DNA from: Apostichopus japonicus | Lineage: Eukaryota > Echinodermata > Holothuroidea > Aspidochirotida > Stichopodidae | Length of the DNA stretch: 64,000 nucleotides | Assembly (NCBI RefSeq): GCF_037975245.1 | Contig: NC_092571.1 | Span: forward strand, 15,433,917-15,497,916 | Direction: 5' to 3' | Part shown: in pieces, positions 12,665 through 25,800 of the stretch | Layout: every line of letters begins with the position of its first letter | How positions within the stretch are numbered: position 1 is the first letter of the stretch | Made by a program: the position numbers and the translations under genes | Notes under the pieces: model-generated | Told to the model about the DNA's origin: nothing | What the model saw: only the letters and a program-made list of their open reading frames with translations | Databases searched by the model: none

Positions 12665-15600
12665 TCAATAGAAGGCGACCGCGTGAAGTACGTCCCTGGC
12701 TGCTTTAGATTCAAATTCCAATATAAGTTCATCAAGTTCGTTTTCAAGGTCATCAGGTTTATGCAACTGTTGATAAAAAAGGACGGTGGGAAACAAAATT
12801 TACAATCGGATAAAAATCACAAACTTAGCATTTCCTTGCATACATTTATGTATATATACCACATACAATATTTATTTGTACATTTTAAATATATTAAGAG
12901 GTGATGTAAAAAGAACAACGAGTTTCCTTCATGTTGAGCAAAGAAAAACAAAAACGTCACTCCATAATAATTACGGATCACGCTTAAAGGGGAGTGAAGA
13001 CTGTCGCACAAAGAAACGTCTGATGCCGGTAATCTGACCTAGTTTCGAATGAGGTGTAACAGAAGTGTTAGACACTACCATCGATCCCAGAAAATACACA
13101 CAGCTTGCTACCGTCGGTAATTAGACACTAGTGTAAAGTTAATACATGCAGCTACGGTCAATACCCACAACACAGTGTACATGGCAGCGATGGACATCTC
13201 ATGTCCAGATAAAGATAACAAGGTATCACATTTCATTACTGTCTGCATTTTGTAGCGACAAGAAAAAATCTTTACTAGCAAGCAACGGAAAGTTAACTTT
13301 TTTTCAGAGGGCGGCACGCGGTTTGTGGCGAGTCTTCAATGCCCTTTGAGTTTAGGAAAATTTAGCAGAGACATTCATCCAGTATTCCAAAAGCCTTTCT
13401 TTTATTCTATTATTTTTTTTCCTTCTTCATGTATGCATTGAAATCCGCTCTCGATGAAAATACTTACCATCTGACATAGCTCGCATATAAGGAAAGCTCC
13501 CAGTGTGGCCTCGTCGTGGTTGTCCTTAACTTCCATGTTGAAAACATGAACGGGTTTCATTGACAGTTGCCCTCGCTTTTGAAGATCTGTAAAGACAAAA
13601 ATGACCGGCTAATCATTAGTTACTTTCATTCCGAAAAAAACCGCCACTTATAGGCTAGTTCGACGTATCGAAGATTGAAGAGTGGTATAGCATATGTAGT
13701 TTCTGGAGAATTTACATCGCGCAATTTGTTTTCCTCTAATTGTTACTTACAGGTTTCGAGTATGATTGTATTTCTTAGTCGGAAGATGCAAGTTAGGTGA
13801 TTTTTTTTTTGTAGAGTCACGTGGATGTGAGAATATATGATGTTGGACGACTCAATAGTATTTACATTTCCTCACCTTCTACGACTTGGTCAAACACCCG
13901 CTCCTCTACGGTGACCACCACGTCGAAAACGTCACGATTATCCTGGAACCGTTCCGGTTTGGACTTGATTCTTCTGTTCCTATCTAACATGTGAAGGATT
14001 CCATTTTGTGTATATCTGAACAAAATGTCATGTTAAGGCAAATAACATAAAGATATAAAGAAAGAAAAATACAAACATATATGGAATACAAACAGATTGA
14101 AAGAGATACCTGCATAAGTTAACAGGCATGCAGAGAACGGGTCGCTGACAGTCAACGGAAGCGACTTAAAATGAAAGAAATGTACCGGGTGACAGGAAGG
14201 GGCAAAACTGTCATTTACAAAAGCTCATTCAGTTATAAATAAGTGAAAGATTAAAGGTTGTGAAGACTCGCGCACAAAGAAACGTCTCATGCCGGTAATC
14301 TGACCTAGTTTCGAATGTGGTGTAACAGAAGTGTTAGACACCACCATCGATCCCAGAAAATACACACACAGCTTGCTACCGTCGGTAATTAGACACTAGT
14401 GTACAGTCAATACATACAGCTACGATCAATACCCACAACACAGTGTACATAGCAGCGTGGACATCTCAGGTCTAGATAAAAGATAACAAGGTATCACGTT
14501 TCATACTGTCTGCATTTTGTAGCGACAAGAAGAAAACGTCATTTGCAAGCAACTGAAAGTTAACTTTTCAGAGCGAGGTACGCGGTTTGGGGCGAGTCTT
14601 CAATGCCTTTAACGAATTCGTTCAAGTCCAACAACGGTTAAATGTTCATGTTGGTAAAGCTTGTACGGACACTGAATAGTGATGGTGATATCCCTGCTGG
14701 CAACGGATACACTTGAATCATCCTCCTTTCACAAAATGTATATAAAAAAGTTGAAACAATGTTGTTTTCCAGAATAGAAACCCGACGGTGGCTTTCCTTC
14801 AGTTCCAGCGCTGTCTTTGTGGTGTACGGAACGGCGTCACCAACACCATGATGATTCGGGTAAAGTGGAGATGTTAGGGAAATGGTGGGAGTTAGGGGGG
14901 GGGGGAGAGTCTTTTCTTTCCGAGAAAAGTAACGAAGTTACAATAAACCGACGGCTTTGCTGGGCATCATGTTCAACTGATATCGACTCGGTGATCCAAC
15001 CGTCGGCGCAGGAGCTTTCAAGCAAGCAACACATCTGGCGCATCGGACGACACTAGCACCTTTTGCAACCAGAAGGAAATCGGCGCCTCAGTTAACCTGC
15101 GCCTCGTATACAGCGGCGCATCCGTTTCGACCCACTAAACTGGTAGCTTATGCCAAGTTCCTAAGGATACAAGCTGTTGCGCTAGAGGGAAAATGTATTT
15201 ACCTTGCAGCTGCCATATTTCATCTACAATATCTTTCGAGCAAATGTTCATTCGGTTTAAGCCCTTACCTATACGAGAGACCGTCAGATAGCCATTGTCT
15301 AATGGTCACGCAACAACTGGAAATTGAAATCATAAATTACCTCCGTTGGTTTCTCACACGTTTATCCTCACTCTTACGTCCTTTGGCAAGTGATAAGCTA
15401 CACCTGGCGTTGCAGCCAAAAAAAAATTGTTTTCGCTGTCAACAGGAAATATTGTTGCACAGAGAAGTCACGGGGCCTCCCCTCCCCCCATCCTCACCAT
15501 CCCACCCTCTTTCCATGTTTTTTTTTTTTCAATCAGGACCCAAACTGCTATAATAAAATCTAAACCCCAATACTTGTTGTAGCTCTCCCGATTGCCATTT

Positions 15601-18600
15601 TGTCTTACTTAATTTTGGAGTCCAATACAAGAATCGTCGGCCATTATATGATACTTTTGACCAGGGCGGATTTGGCTTGTTGGGGAGAGGGAGGGTGAGT
15701 GGTGCCGGCCTGGCGATATCCGGGAGCACTTCCTACAGTTATGCCCATGGCGGCAGTGTTTGGCATTTCAGGTATTCGATCGCGATGTGATTATCACAGT
15801 CTTGTACGATATTTACATATCATCCATCTTTGTTACACGGTGATTTTTAATGTCGAAATGTGTGTGTGTGACGTGGGGGAGGGGGGAGTCCAGATACATT
15901 GTGTGAGTTGATCGAACGACAAAAACAAACCCCAAGGACTAGCAACAATCCAATCGTGTTAAATAGTCAATGTCTGGTTCCTCATAAACACCAATGATAA
16001 GATCATTTCCTGCCCGATGTGGGTGGCTCGTACTGAAACTTCATCCCCGTAGTTTCGATCCAACTGGTCACCTGCTCTCCGTCACACAGATCCAATCGAT
16101 TGCTTCTCTGCTAGAAATTTGACAAATTAGCCAATAAATTGATTAAAACTGGTTTCAACTTACGGCAAAGCATTAGCCTAGTAGACTGACTAGCCACTTT
16201 GTTGTTTCGGCTAAGAGAAAATTTGTTTTCAATGGAAATGAAATGTTGGCTTAAACGAGATTCGAAAGTGACCTTAGTAATTACAGGCCCTGCGCTCTAC
16301 AAACGTGCGCTATATAACCCTCAGTTATTTGGCCACCGGTCCGAATCCCGTTCTAGCCAAACATTTCTTTAGACGTTTTCATCATTTGTAATTTCTCAGT
16401 CAGATTTTCACAACTGATTTTTCATGAAACTTGGAAAAGTAGGAATTAATTCAGTCCAGTATAGAACAGTCTCGTGAGGAACAATTCAGCAACAAGTTTT
16501 CACGTAAAATATGCTGTTCACATTAGGTTTACTTCTTACCTATGAGCGCGTCATAATGGACACCTTCTTTCCATTAAACGAAAGTTCTTCCGTTGCCATG
16601 GCAACCGTCGAATACCTTTCGGAAGACCTCGAAACCGCATCCGATGCCCGTCACTCCGGTCCTATTTAGCACCGTCTGTCCCTACTGGAACTTTTGACCC
16701 ACAAGTGGTCAATCAACATCATCAGGAGCTCGGAAATCCAGTTTCTGCAAAGGTGTTAACCTTTCCATGGTGTACAAGAACATCTAGGGAGTGTCCATAT
16801 CACTCGATGAAACAGCACAAACAGTTTAAAGGCGAATGATCAAAAAACCAACGGTGGGTGGGGCAACCATTGGCTTTCAACTTCAAGTGAGACATAAGGT
16901 CATGGCAGCGAGTCTTTATTCTAAAATGTCTCTTCCGCAATAATGGCAGTCAAGCCCATTTGGAATGACTCAATGTCAGTTTTCTTGCAGCCCAAATCAC
17001 AGACACACTGGCATTAATATCGAGTTTCTAAGTTTCACATGAACAAGAGTTGGATGACAGCTATTCTACAAAAGTGGTATTTCAAAGGGGCGCAGGGAAA
17101 GCTGGAACTATAAAACAACTGGCGATGGACTCAAATGCAGGAATAATGTTAATAGGTCCTCTTGGCAAACCATTATTCGTAATTCGACATGCATGAAATC
17201 ACTTGGCATCAAAATGGACAAAACTTGGTCCATCATACTGATATCAGAGAGTCCTCACTGATGAGCCTCACAGATTATAGCATCTAAGGGCGTTTAACAT
17301 TTGCACCTACTTGAGTATGTAGCAGACATTTTCAATAGGAATGTTTAAACATACAGAACAAATAGGACACAGAGAGAAATATTGCTTTGTTGTATTTTCT
17401 TTACTTTTAATTCAGAAATATTTCACATTCTCACGATTTACAAAGCTGAAAGAACAAAACATCATCCTGTACTATGGCTCAGTATCAGCACTGATCTTCT
17501 TCAAGTAAGGATGTGTTAGACATTAAAAAATATATATAAAAAACAGTACGTATAGTGAATTTCTGAGAGCCTAAATTCACCTTACAGCCTAACTTCACCT
17601 TACAGCCTAACTTCACAATACAGAAAGCCTAACCTTACAGTCAAGGACACCCCAATTGGTACAACACAGGTAGCATGAAACAACGGTACATCAACTCTTG
17701 AATTTTGAAATGGGAGAGTGACCATCGCTACCTCACTTTGTTTGGTATCTTCGAAACAAAAATGAAGTTGAACGCATTATTAAAAGACCTCCATACTTTC
17801 GTCCCTTTTATCATTTTGACAAGAGCCTCAGTACCTTTCCTTTGAGAGTGCCTAAGTATTAGGGTCTATCATGTCAAACAATGTTCAAGGGACTAAGGTT
17901 ATAAAATAGCACACACAAATTTCCTTATCTCTTTGTCTTCTTCTGCTTTTCCTTTCTTTTTTGTCTTGTTTTTGATTTTTACAAAGTTAACCAAATCTTA
18001 GGTTTAGGAAAGTCTTTCATGTTATCTAAGACTATATTATCATCAAATTCCAAACTCATTTAAAGATGAATATCACTACTTGAATTTTACATGAAAAATG
18101 AAGGAAAGGCAAGAATTTTGATATTTGTCTGGCTTGATACTGTAATTATGATGTTTCTGGGCACAAAAAAAAGAAGAGAAAGGTTTTTGAATCTAAAGGA
18201 ATAATTCATTATTCCTCATATCTACAAGAGAATGCTGTCTCCTTTCAAGTAATACCCTGCAGGTTTTTTTGAAATTATCACCCAAATACAAACAGCTCTG
18301 CTTTAACAGTCAATTTTTCAGGAATTGTCCCCAAAGAAGCTATTTTACTGTACTTACCATACCAAATTTATCAAGTAAAGTTAACACAAATTAGAAACAG
18401 GGTAACAAAGGTAAACGTACTTACCTTGACCATTACTTACCTTTCTAATACTTACTTAGGACATAACTTTGTCATTTCATTGTCACCTTATGTTACTTTA
18501 AATTATGTTATGTTACCTTACCATACAAACCAACCTGGAAAAAACAACATACCAGTGTGTTGATCAAGACACTGATTAGAAAATTATGACTTTTATTAAA

Positions 18601-19905
18601 AGGAAATCGAAAAAAAAAACTGCATTACACTAGTGTTGTGGCATGAGCAACACCTAATGCATAGAAAAGGGGAAGATTTAAAGGAAAAAATACATTCTGG
18701 AGCATTAAATATGCAAATACAGTGTAAAGATAGGATAACAGCCTAGGCTCATGTTAAGGCCAAACAACAGGATACAGAGACTTGTCTTTCCGGCAAAGGT
18801 CTTGATACATATGTTCGTATGTTGTATTAAAATCATAAATATTTGGCTTGTCCGGTGCTGATCCTGGTAACTTTACATTGGCTCCTGTCCCAAATGATCT
18901 GACATTGTAACCTTTTTTACTGTAAAGAAAAACAAAGATAAAAGTAAAAGTTAATAATGGGCTAGTGACTAGATCGGGTAAGTTCGATTTATATGCAAAA
19001 AATAGCATATCAATGTTTTTGGGTTGCCTTTCGAGCAAAAGATGAGCCATTATGCTAAATTGTGGCCTGAAGGATGTCCAATAGTTAAAGAGGCTTCAAT
19101 TCCTCAAATCTCACTGATCTGGAATTACATAATTTGTGCAGAGAACTTAATTTGAATGTATATGATTGCGCATCAGTGGTTCCTTATCACTTGCTGTTTT
19201 GACAAGTTTTCAGTACATCTTGTGAAAGAAACAATATAGGTTGAAAGGCCTATTTCAACATGCAGAAAACTAAAGCTACAAATATTAGGATTAGTTTAAG
19301 GCTAAATATATGTATGTATGAATGTGTGTATGAAAGTAACTTAATCCATGCTTTTATCATGTATTTGACTACTTTGTGTAATAAGTTAAAAGGAACCTAT
19401 TAAGTAATATTTGTAATACATATAAATTTAATGACACCAAGTATTTCACAAAGAATGGAGTACGGTCTGCGGTGCAAGTATAGATACTTACATTAACACT
19501 AACAAACTAACCTAACACGTAAGAATTACAGTACATAATGTGTTCCTTTCAATTTCATGTTCCTATATACCGTATTAATTGGGTATCACACTTTTTCAAG
19601 ACGAACCATATTTTTACCGTCATGGGTTGGACAGCCTTTCTCTTAATCTTAGGCTACCATCATGTGATTGATGTTAACTGTCCCTCTAATAATTACATTA
19701 ATTTTACACGGGGCTTGAGGACTCAATTTACGATCAGTTTAAACCCAATGCAAGTGTTATTACGTATTCATCACTGCAACGTTGGATCTATGTAATGTAC
19801 TTCATGTGTTCATGACGTGGGCAACCGTACCTACCTCAATATTGCGTGTGCTTCCATACTTCTGTTCTGATTACTAGAACATACCACCGCGATTTTGAGC
19901 GCCAT
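12665..19905 (-). CDS. SSU72: SSU72 RNA polymerase II CTD Ser5/Ser7 phosphatase
   Basis: Nuclear phosphatase that removes Ser5/Ser7 phosphate from the RNA polymerase II tail and works with symplekin in 3'-end processing (family knowledge). Five exons on minus: 19835-19905, 18776-18919, 13876-14015, 13468-13586, 12665-12766. They join without frame breaks into 191 residues, against 194 in human. The start is MALKIAVVCSSNQNRS; the CX5RS catalytic P-loop is CSSNQNRS, beginning at Cys9. Exon 2 gives SFGTGANVKLPG, exon 3 YTQNGILHMLDRN, exon 4 the conserved DNHDEATLGAFLICELCQ region with its aspartates, and exon 5 the acidic C-terminus ending in the conserved Phe-Tyr. Exon 2 reads on past its donor (CT/GTATCC) into a stop, so an unspliced reading would look truncated. 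Introns carry two TTAA MITEs. The gene is divergent from WDR33. Confidence 0.95.
12984..13349 (+). mobile_element. TTAA-flanked MITE, copy 2 (SSU72 intron 4)
   Basis: Same element as 595-962. The left end is intact (TTAA, then AGGGGAGTGAAGACT); the right end is decayed (GCCCTTTGAG instead of GCCTTTAA). It shares the internal GCCGGTAATCTGACCTAG and TTGCTACCGTCGGTAATTAG. Confidence 0.85.
14251..14612 (+). mobile_element. TTAA-flanked MITE, copy 3 (SSU72 intron 2)
   Basis: Complete copy with intact TTAA at both ends and ends AGGTTGTGAAGACTCGC / GCGAGTCTTCAATGCCT. Non-coding. Confidence 0.88.
14613..18775. other. SSU72 intron 2, remainder
   Basis: Long intron. Apart from a poly-C/T patch near 15479-15535 and a G-rich patch near 14895, no repeat family, RNA gene or exon was recognised. 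A tRNA-like 3' half near 16330 was considered and rejected. Confidence 0.4.
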
Positions 19906-20600
19906 TTTAAGTTATTTGCTGGAACTTGCGAGTTAAGCTGCTAGTCAGTGCTGTTTTCAAATCGTTACAACGAATAGAGAGTTTAGATGTTTTAGTATAA
20001 GTAGGATTGCAGGTGATTTCAGGGACCTTTTCCTTCTGACAATGCTTCGGACATGCTAAAATATGCTATCGCTGACCAGAAACATTGATACCACAACATA
20101 CAACTATACTACGTTGTTCGTACATGGTATTTCGTCATTGCAGTACACAATGCTTAATTTAAGTGCCAGGTGCTGAAATTTCCCTAACTTAAAACTAATG
20201 TAGTGTCCTAATGAATAAATAGGGATTGTAATATCGATTTAAGATTTTCATAAATATATTATAATAATAACATTGTTGTTATGAAGGAACTTCTATGGTC
20301 ATAATATAATCCTTTGAAAATAATTTTCGTCATTCCAAAAATTATGTTGCTTGGTTCCATGCCTAACCTATACTAATGTTGGGCATAGCTAATAATTGGT
20401 AGGGCTTGGTTAATGCATAGTTCGTGATAAATATGTTCAACTGCATAAACAGTATGAAATTATGACAGTTGATTATTTTTTAATTACCATTTACATGAGT
20501 TACTTCTTGTAGAGCGGCTTTTAAAAATAAAAATTGGTCAAAGGCAGGTTGTAAAATAATATATAACCCTTATTTAATATAGTACCGTCCACGAACGACC
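19906..20600. promoter_or_regulatory. Shared promoter region of SSU72 and WDR33
   Basis: The SSU72 start codon is at 19905 on minus, and the probable WDR33 leader exon begins near 20600 on plus, so this ~0.7 kb segment should drive both genes. CpG-bearing stretches occur just inside both flanks (about 19850-19970 and 20584-20610). No TATA element was assigned. Inference from gene layout. Confidence 0.4.
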
Positions 20601-20708
20601 GTCGTCCCTTGTTGCTGAGAGCTCTCTGGAAATTGGTGGCAGCGCTGAAAAATGTGATGTCAAATTGTACATTAGAATTCACAATGGATTTTACAGAGAA
20701 TTGAAAAA
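20600..20708 (+). other. Possible non-coding first exon of WDR33
   Basis: CpG-bearing sequence ending in a strong donor, AAAAA/GTAAGTTTT at 20709. The acceptor that opens the 5' UTR part of the WDR33 start exon is CATCTCAG/ATTACAAGG at 22789. Joining the two is inference; the upstream limit is approximate. Confidence 0.3.
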
Positions 20709-21417
20709 GTAAGTTTTTAAGCAATTCGTGGTTATCGAAATGCTGTCTTCATCTGTTACGATAGCGTTCTTTTATCATTTATGTACTGAGTGAGGATACT
20801 TGCAAATATGCAGTCTCGCTCATGTTACTGTTACAGTGTTAAGTGTAACAAGTGCCATGGTTTGGTGTCACACATGCACAATGACACTTGACTTTATTGT
20901 GGTAGGCTTGGGTAAAATTAAACCTAGCCTTTCCCTTGATATCGTGAGGATGCTTAACCAAAGTGGCTTAGCCAAACTTATTGTGTGCTTTATCTACACG
21001 CATAGGTTAGTATGATTTACTCAATACTAGTGAATGCTGATTATCACCATTTAACCTGGACAACTCCTCCATTTTACGTACAGTCCCGGCTTATGATGGA
21101 GCCCTTGGAAATAGCCCCGGATTTAATGTACTGTCATGCAGACATCACCAGATTAAAAGATTTCAGATTAACTTGTTTGGCCTCCCATTCATAGAGCTGA
21201 CAGCACAAACCTAATGTAAACTGTGACAAAGTTGCCACTTGAACATCTTGATCTCCTTTTAAACATATTGGTCTTGCCACAGGAAGACTTAGATAAACTC
21301 TTCCAGGAAGGGGTCAAATAAAAATACTTCAAACCCAAAGGTAGTTAAAGACATTGCAAGTCACCAAAGGTTATTATTGCATAGAATAGTCTACAGCTTA
21401 GGCCAATACAATCTTTA

Positions 21418-21972
21418 CCAGTCAAAACGTCCCCGTACCAAAACGTCCCCGCTTTTGGTCAAAACGACCCCGTTGGTCAAACGTCCCTGTAAGTCAAAAC
21501 GTCCCCGTCTATCACATTCCTTCATAGTTGTGAATATATATTAATTTTAAGTTATAATTTGGCTAAGTTATAGGCATGCAAGTTGGATTACAGGCGCTAA
21601 ATAAATCATAAGGGACTATATCGTTTAATAATGTTTGGTATGAAAAAGGTATATCGCTATATGTTTTTCAGTGAATTAACGAATTAAGGAAAACAAAATA
21701 TATTATACAAGAGGAATTAAAAATGAATTTGGATGCGTATACTATACAATATATATATATCTGCTAAAAACTGTGTTTTCAACCTAAACTATACCTATCC
21801 TTACTCTTTGATTTGAACTAAAAACATCCACACTTGCATTCCAACTGATTATAAAAGCGGGGACGTTTTGACTCACGGGGACGTTTTGACTGCAGGGACG
21901 TTTTGGTAAAAAGCGGGGACGTTTTGGTCTTAAAAAAGCGGGGACGTTTTGGTAAAGGGACGTTTTGACTGG
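21418..21972. mobile_element. Inverted-array (foldback-type) element
   Basis: Both ends consist of repeated CAAAACGTCCCCG words pointing inward: four to five at 21418-21510, and five or six inverted at 21857-21972. The outermost inverted repeat is CCAGTCAAAACGTCCC. A unique AT-rich core separates the arrays. CCAATACAAT occurs just outside both ends (21402 and 21976), a possible imperfect duplication. No coding capacity; the short minus ORFs are the arrays themselves. Confidence 0.82.
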
Positions 21973-22843
21973 ATACCAATACAATATGTATGGAACACAT
22001 TTGATCTTTCATGCAGTCATTAAGTTGCTACCCAATTTAACACAGTGGTTTTTGCTTAGATAAATTGTATATTTAGCATGACAAATTGATCTGTTTCATA
22101 TCGATAAAAAAATATACCCACTAAATTTGCCCAGTGATACACAATGGTGTGTATTTTGTGTATACAAATCGTAGATCATACATAATAATATTAATAATTA
22201 GTATTATATTGTGCAGAATCCAAAAAAAGTTGCTCAATCTGCTTTACAGATGAGGACAAAGAAAGAAAAGAAAAGATCTCATAACAATGTGACAAAAGAT
22301 GAGTTTTAAGATAATGTTGAAATTGTTCAAGTGAGTCCAGAGACCTAAGATCTACTGAAAGTGAATCCACAGACAGGGGGCAGCATGTTGAAAGCTGCAG
22401 TCCCCGATCGTTTTCAAACGAGACACCAGAACAATAAGCTGGTTAAGATATTGCGATCTAAATGGCCTATTTTATAGTTTGTTGAAGCAAGATATCACAT
22501 AAGTAACTTGGTGTATTAAATTTGTATAGCACGGAAGGCCTTTATGAGGATTTATAATATATGCATAGATTTATAGGTAACCAGCTAGCCTCTTTCAGTA
22601 TTGGAGTAATGGCAGTATAATATAACTAAGAAGATAACAGAGAATTTGATGTTGTTATTGAAATAAAAGATGGCTTACAAATTCATGTAACCTCAGGTGT
22701 GCTTTACTGTTGGTCTAGTTTGTCATAGTTGTGTTGTTCAGCAATGTTAACATAATAATAAATTCACAATCTGTTGTCTTCATCTCAGATTACAAGGCCA
22801 ATCAAAAATTTCTAGTTGAAGTGCTACGACAAAGGTTAGCACA

Positions 22844-25800
22844 ATGGACGGGAGTACCAAGCTTGTCAACAGCTCCCCCCAGCAGCCGGGAGGCTCTTTC
22901 TTCCACTACCCTAAGCTGCCATCATACTTCAAGCAGCAGTTTCCCAAGCATTACAGGCACAAAAGGGGCCAGCAGGAACCTTATACACCTATGGCACAGA
23001 GGGATTACTCTAACTATGATGCACAGAAGCCTAGGTCAATTATGAGAAGGGCGGTCGATTACAGTTCGGCCGTAGTAAGACAGTTAGAGGTAAGTTGCAT
23101 CGTGTATCAGCCGTCTTCATATAACATACTTCTACCAGATCTGTGGAGTATATTTTCTTACAAGTGCCAGATTGGATACCACTGCAATGTCCCTTCAACT
23201 GTGATACTGTCTGTCAGTGGGATTCCCTTCCAAGTCAACCAAGTGTCACATTGTTTGTCACAGGTTTTCTCTTCAAGTGTCATGTTTGTCTTGCACTTGA
23301 ATTTCTTTCAAGTAGCACACTGTCAGTTAAAAGAATTTTCATGTTGTCTGGCACTTGAATTTCTTTCAAGTAGCACACGGTTAAAAGAATTATCTTCGGT
23401 TAAAAGAATTATCTTCAAGTGTCGCATTTTCTGGTGCTGGAATTCCATTCAAGTGTCACATTGTCTGCCATTTGAAGTGCTTCATTGCCTGTCACTAGTG
23501 TGACAGTTTCTGTGACAATTTCTGTCACTGTGTAAAGATGCTGCCAATGATGATTGAACACTATGTGACACCTTTCAGGTGATGATCTTTGTAAACGTTC
23601 ACTGAGGTAGCATGACTTTTAGAAGGTAACTGTAGGGCATTTGGAAAAGGAAAATTTGTCTACATGTGAAGGGAAGTTTCATAACATGGTAGAATGGTTT
23701 TGACCGTGTATCATTTGATAAACAAAAGTGAAGATGCTGTTTGCAGTCTTTATGTTCATGTGAAGTATGATTTCATAAACTCATTTCTTTCCAAAGTGCT
23801 AAGATGGATCTGTTGTCTAGTTGCAACCTTGTAATGCAGCATTAACCTGAACTTGGAAAGTAGGAGGGTAAACCAAATTGCCTGGGTAAATTTCTTTCAC
23901 AAAGAAGCAAATGTCACAAATACATCTTGAGCATACAGCACATGATTCTCACCAAATGAGTGCCATGTCCCCTGCCCCACCCCCCCCCTCTTGTACCCAT
24001 TGTTTGATACCATGAATCCATGGTTATTGTCAGCAAGATAAGAGAGAACTCCTTGGCCTAAATGGAAAGTAAGAGCGTTGTAATTGTTTAAGGAAGTTTC
24101 ATAACTATGTTTGTCCTCCAATTTTCCATTTGAAGGCTCGAGTCTGGCAGAGAGACGAGAGGGATCATAGGTGGATTCAACCAGATCCTTCATATGCTCA
24201 TACGGTGAGTGGAATGCTTCAAGGGACAACAAATGGAAGGAACTGAAGATAATCAACATTTGTTATTAAAAAAAATTCCTTTTTAAGCATTTTTTTTTAA
24301 TTTAATGAAAATGAAGCTTAAGTCATCTATCCTACTAGTTCTTGTTGCATCTCGTTTGTCCAAGTATTAACACTAGATAGACTGACAGTTCTGTGCTATG
24401 TGTAACAGTGTTGTGTATATTCAAGTATTAACACTAGGTAAACAGATAGTGCTCTGCCATATGTAGCAGTGTTATGAATATCAGAAGGTAAATAGTTAGG
24501 ATTGGCAGCAGAGTATATGTAGGAATGTTCGATTGGGTAAGTCAGGGAATAAATCAGTCTACAGCTTTCTGTGTAGCAGTTTCTCTCAAAAGAATCCTTT
24601 GGTTCCTCTGAAGCAACACCCTGCTATAAATTTTAAGATTAGTATAGTAATTTGAATACATTTTTGCATATAATTTTCTCTGTAGGATGATATTTATGAC
24701 ACTGTAAGTGTTCAATGTAATTCACATCTTGTTTTCTTTTAGCTGATTCCACCGTCATCATTTTCCAAGAATCCTTCAAATGCCATCACAACGAAATTTG
24801 TCCACTGTTCAACCAACAAAGTCAGATGTCCAGTCTTTTGTGTTGTTGTGAGTATATATATATGTCTATATATATATATATATATATCTCTTTTCCTTCT
24901 AATGTCTATATATCTATATATGTATATCTTTTCCTTCTAACATTAATGTAAAACTTTTAAGTGGAAGTGAATTATTTCTCAAGTCTCTTGTCTAGCAAAT
25001 CCACAATGTATTATATTCATCAGAGGCAAAGCCAATGCACCTAATTGTCCATACCCTCGCTATAATATAATCCTTGGCAATATTCTTCTTTGTGTAGGAT
25101 ATCTAGGAAGGAAGTGTGTTCCTTTTATGCTATTATAACTTGCTGTTAACTTAAAGTGAGTTATGCAGAAAAGTCGGCTCCATTGAAAAGTTTATAAAAG
25201 AAAGATTAGGAACAGACAAAAGAACACATATGCAACCCAGACAATTTCTGTGAAATACTGCAACTTTCATTTAAGAAGATAGAAGTTTTCATTGATTCTG
25301 TTAAATTTTTGATACAGTACTACCTGAAATTTGTTTAATTTCACTTTAAACTCCTTCCCCAGTTCTGTACCCCCTTGAAATTCTTGGGGCTATGTTGCAG
25401 AATGTCTGGGATTAAGAAAAAGCTAAGACTGTAGATTTTTACTATGGTTTTCATTCTCACTTTTCAGTGGACTCCAGAAGGGAGGCGTCTAGTGACTGGT
25501 GCTTCAAGCGGGGAATTTACCCTATGGAACGGCCTCACGTTCAACTTTGAAACAATTTTGCAGGTATTTGCAGAACATTTTGTGGCAAAGGTCTGCTGTT
25601 TGTCCTCTGAAGGAATTGTGAACAGTGAATCAAGGGAGAATGATTGTTGATTGCAAGGCAACATTGTTGAAATGTTTAGTGTTTTCATGCCTTGTGGTAG
25701 TACAGGTAAAGATACCACAGTTTTCCAATAGATGTGTCAAAATTTTCCCTACAAACAACTGGTGAGAAACAGTCTGTTTGATGGATTTGTTAATCATTAA

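Noticed and set aside
16262-16370. tRNA-like sequence (GGTCCGAATCCCG followed by a plausible acceptor end)
   Set aside because: Only the T-arm half resembles a tRNA; no matching D-arm, anticodon arm or paired 5' acceptor stem was seen. At best a SINE remnant.
18754-18775. Apparent truncated SSU72 ending LYPVVWP-stop
   Set aside because: The stop is intronic: donor CT/GTATCC at 18775 joins exon 3 in the right phase, restoring the conserved YTQNGILHM.
22844-23503. 219-residue open frame
   Set aside because: Only residues 1-82 are WDR33 exon 1; the rest reads through the GTAAGT donor at 23090 into an intronic repeat.
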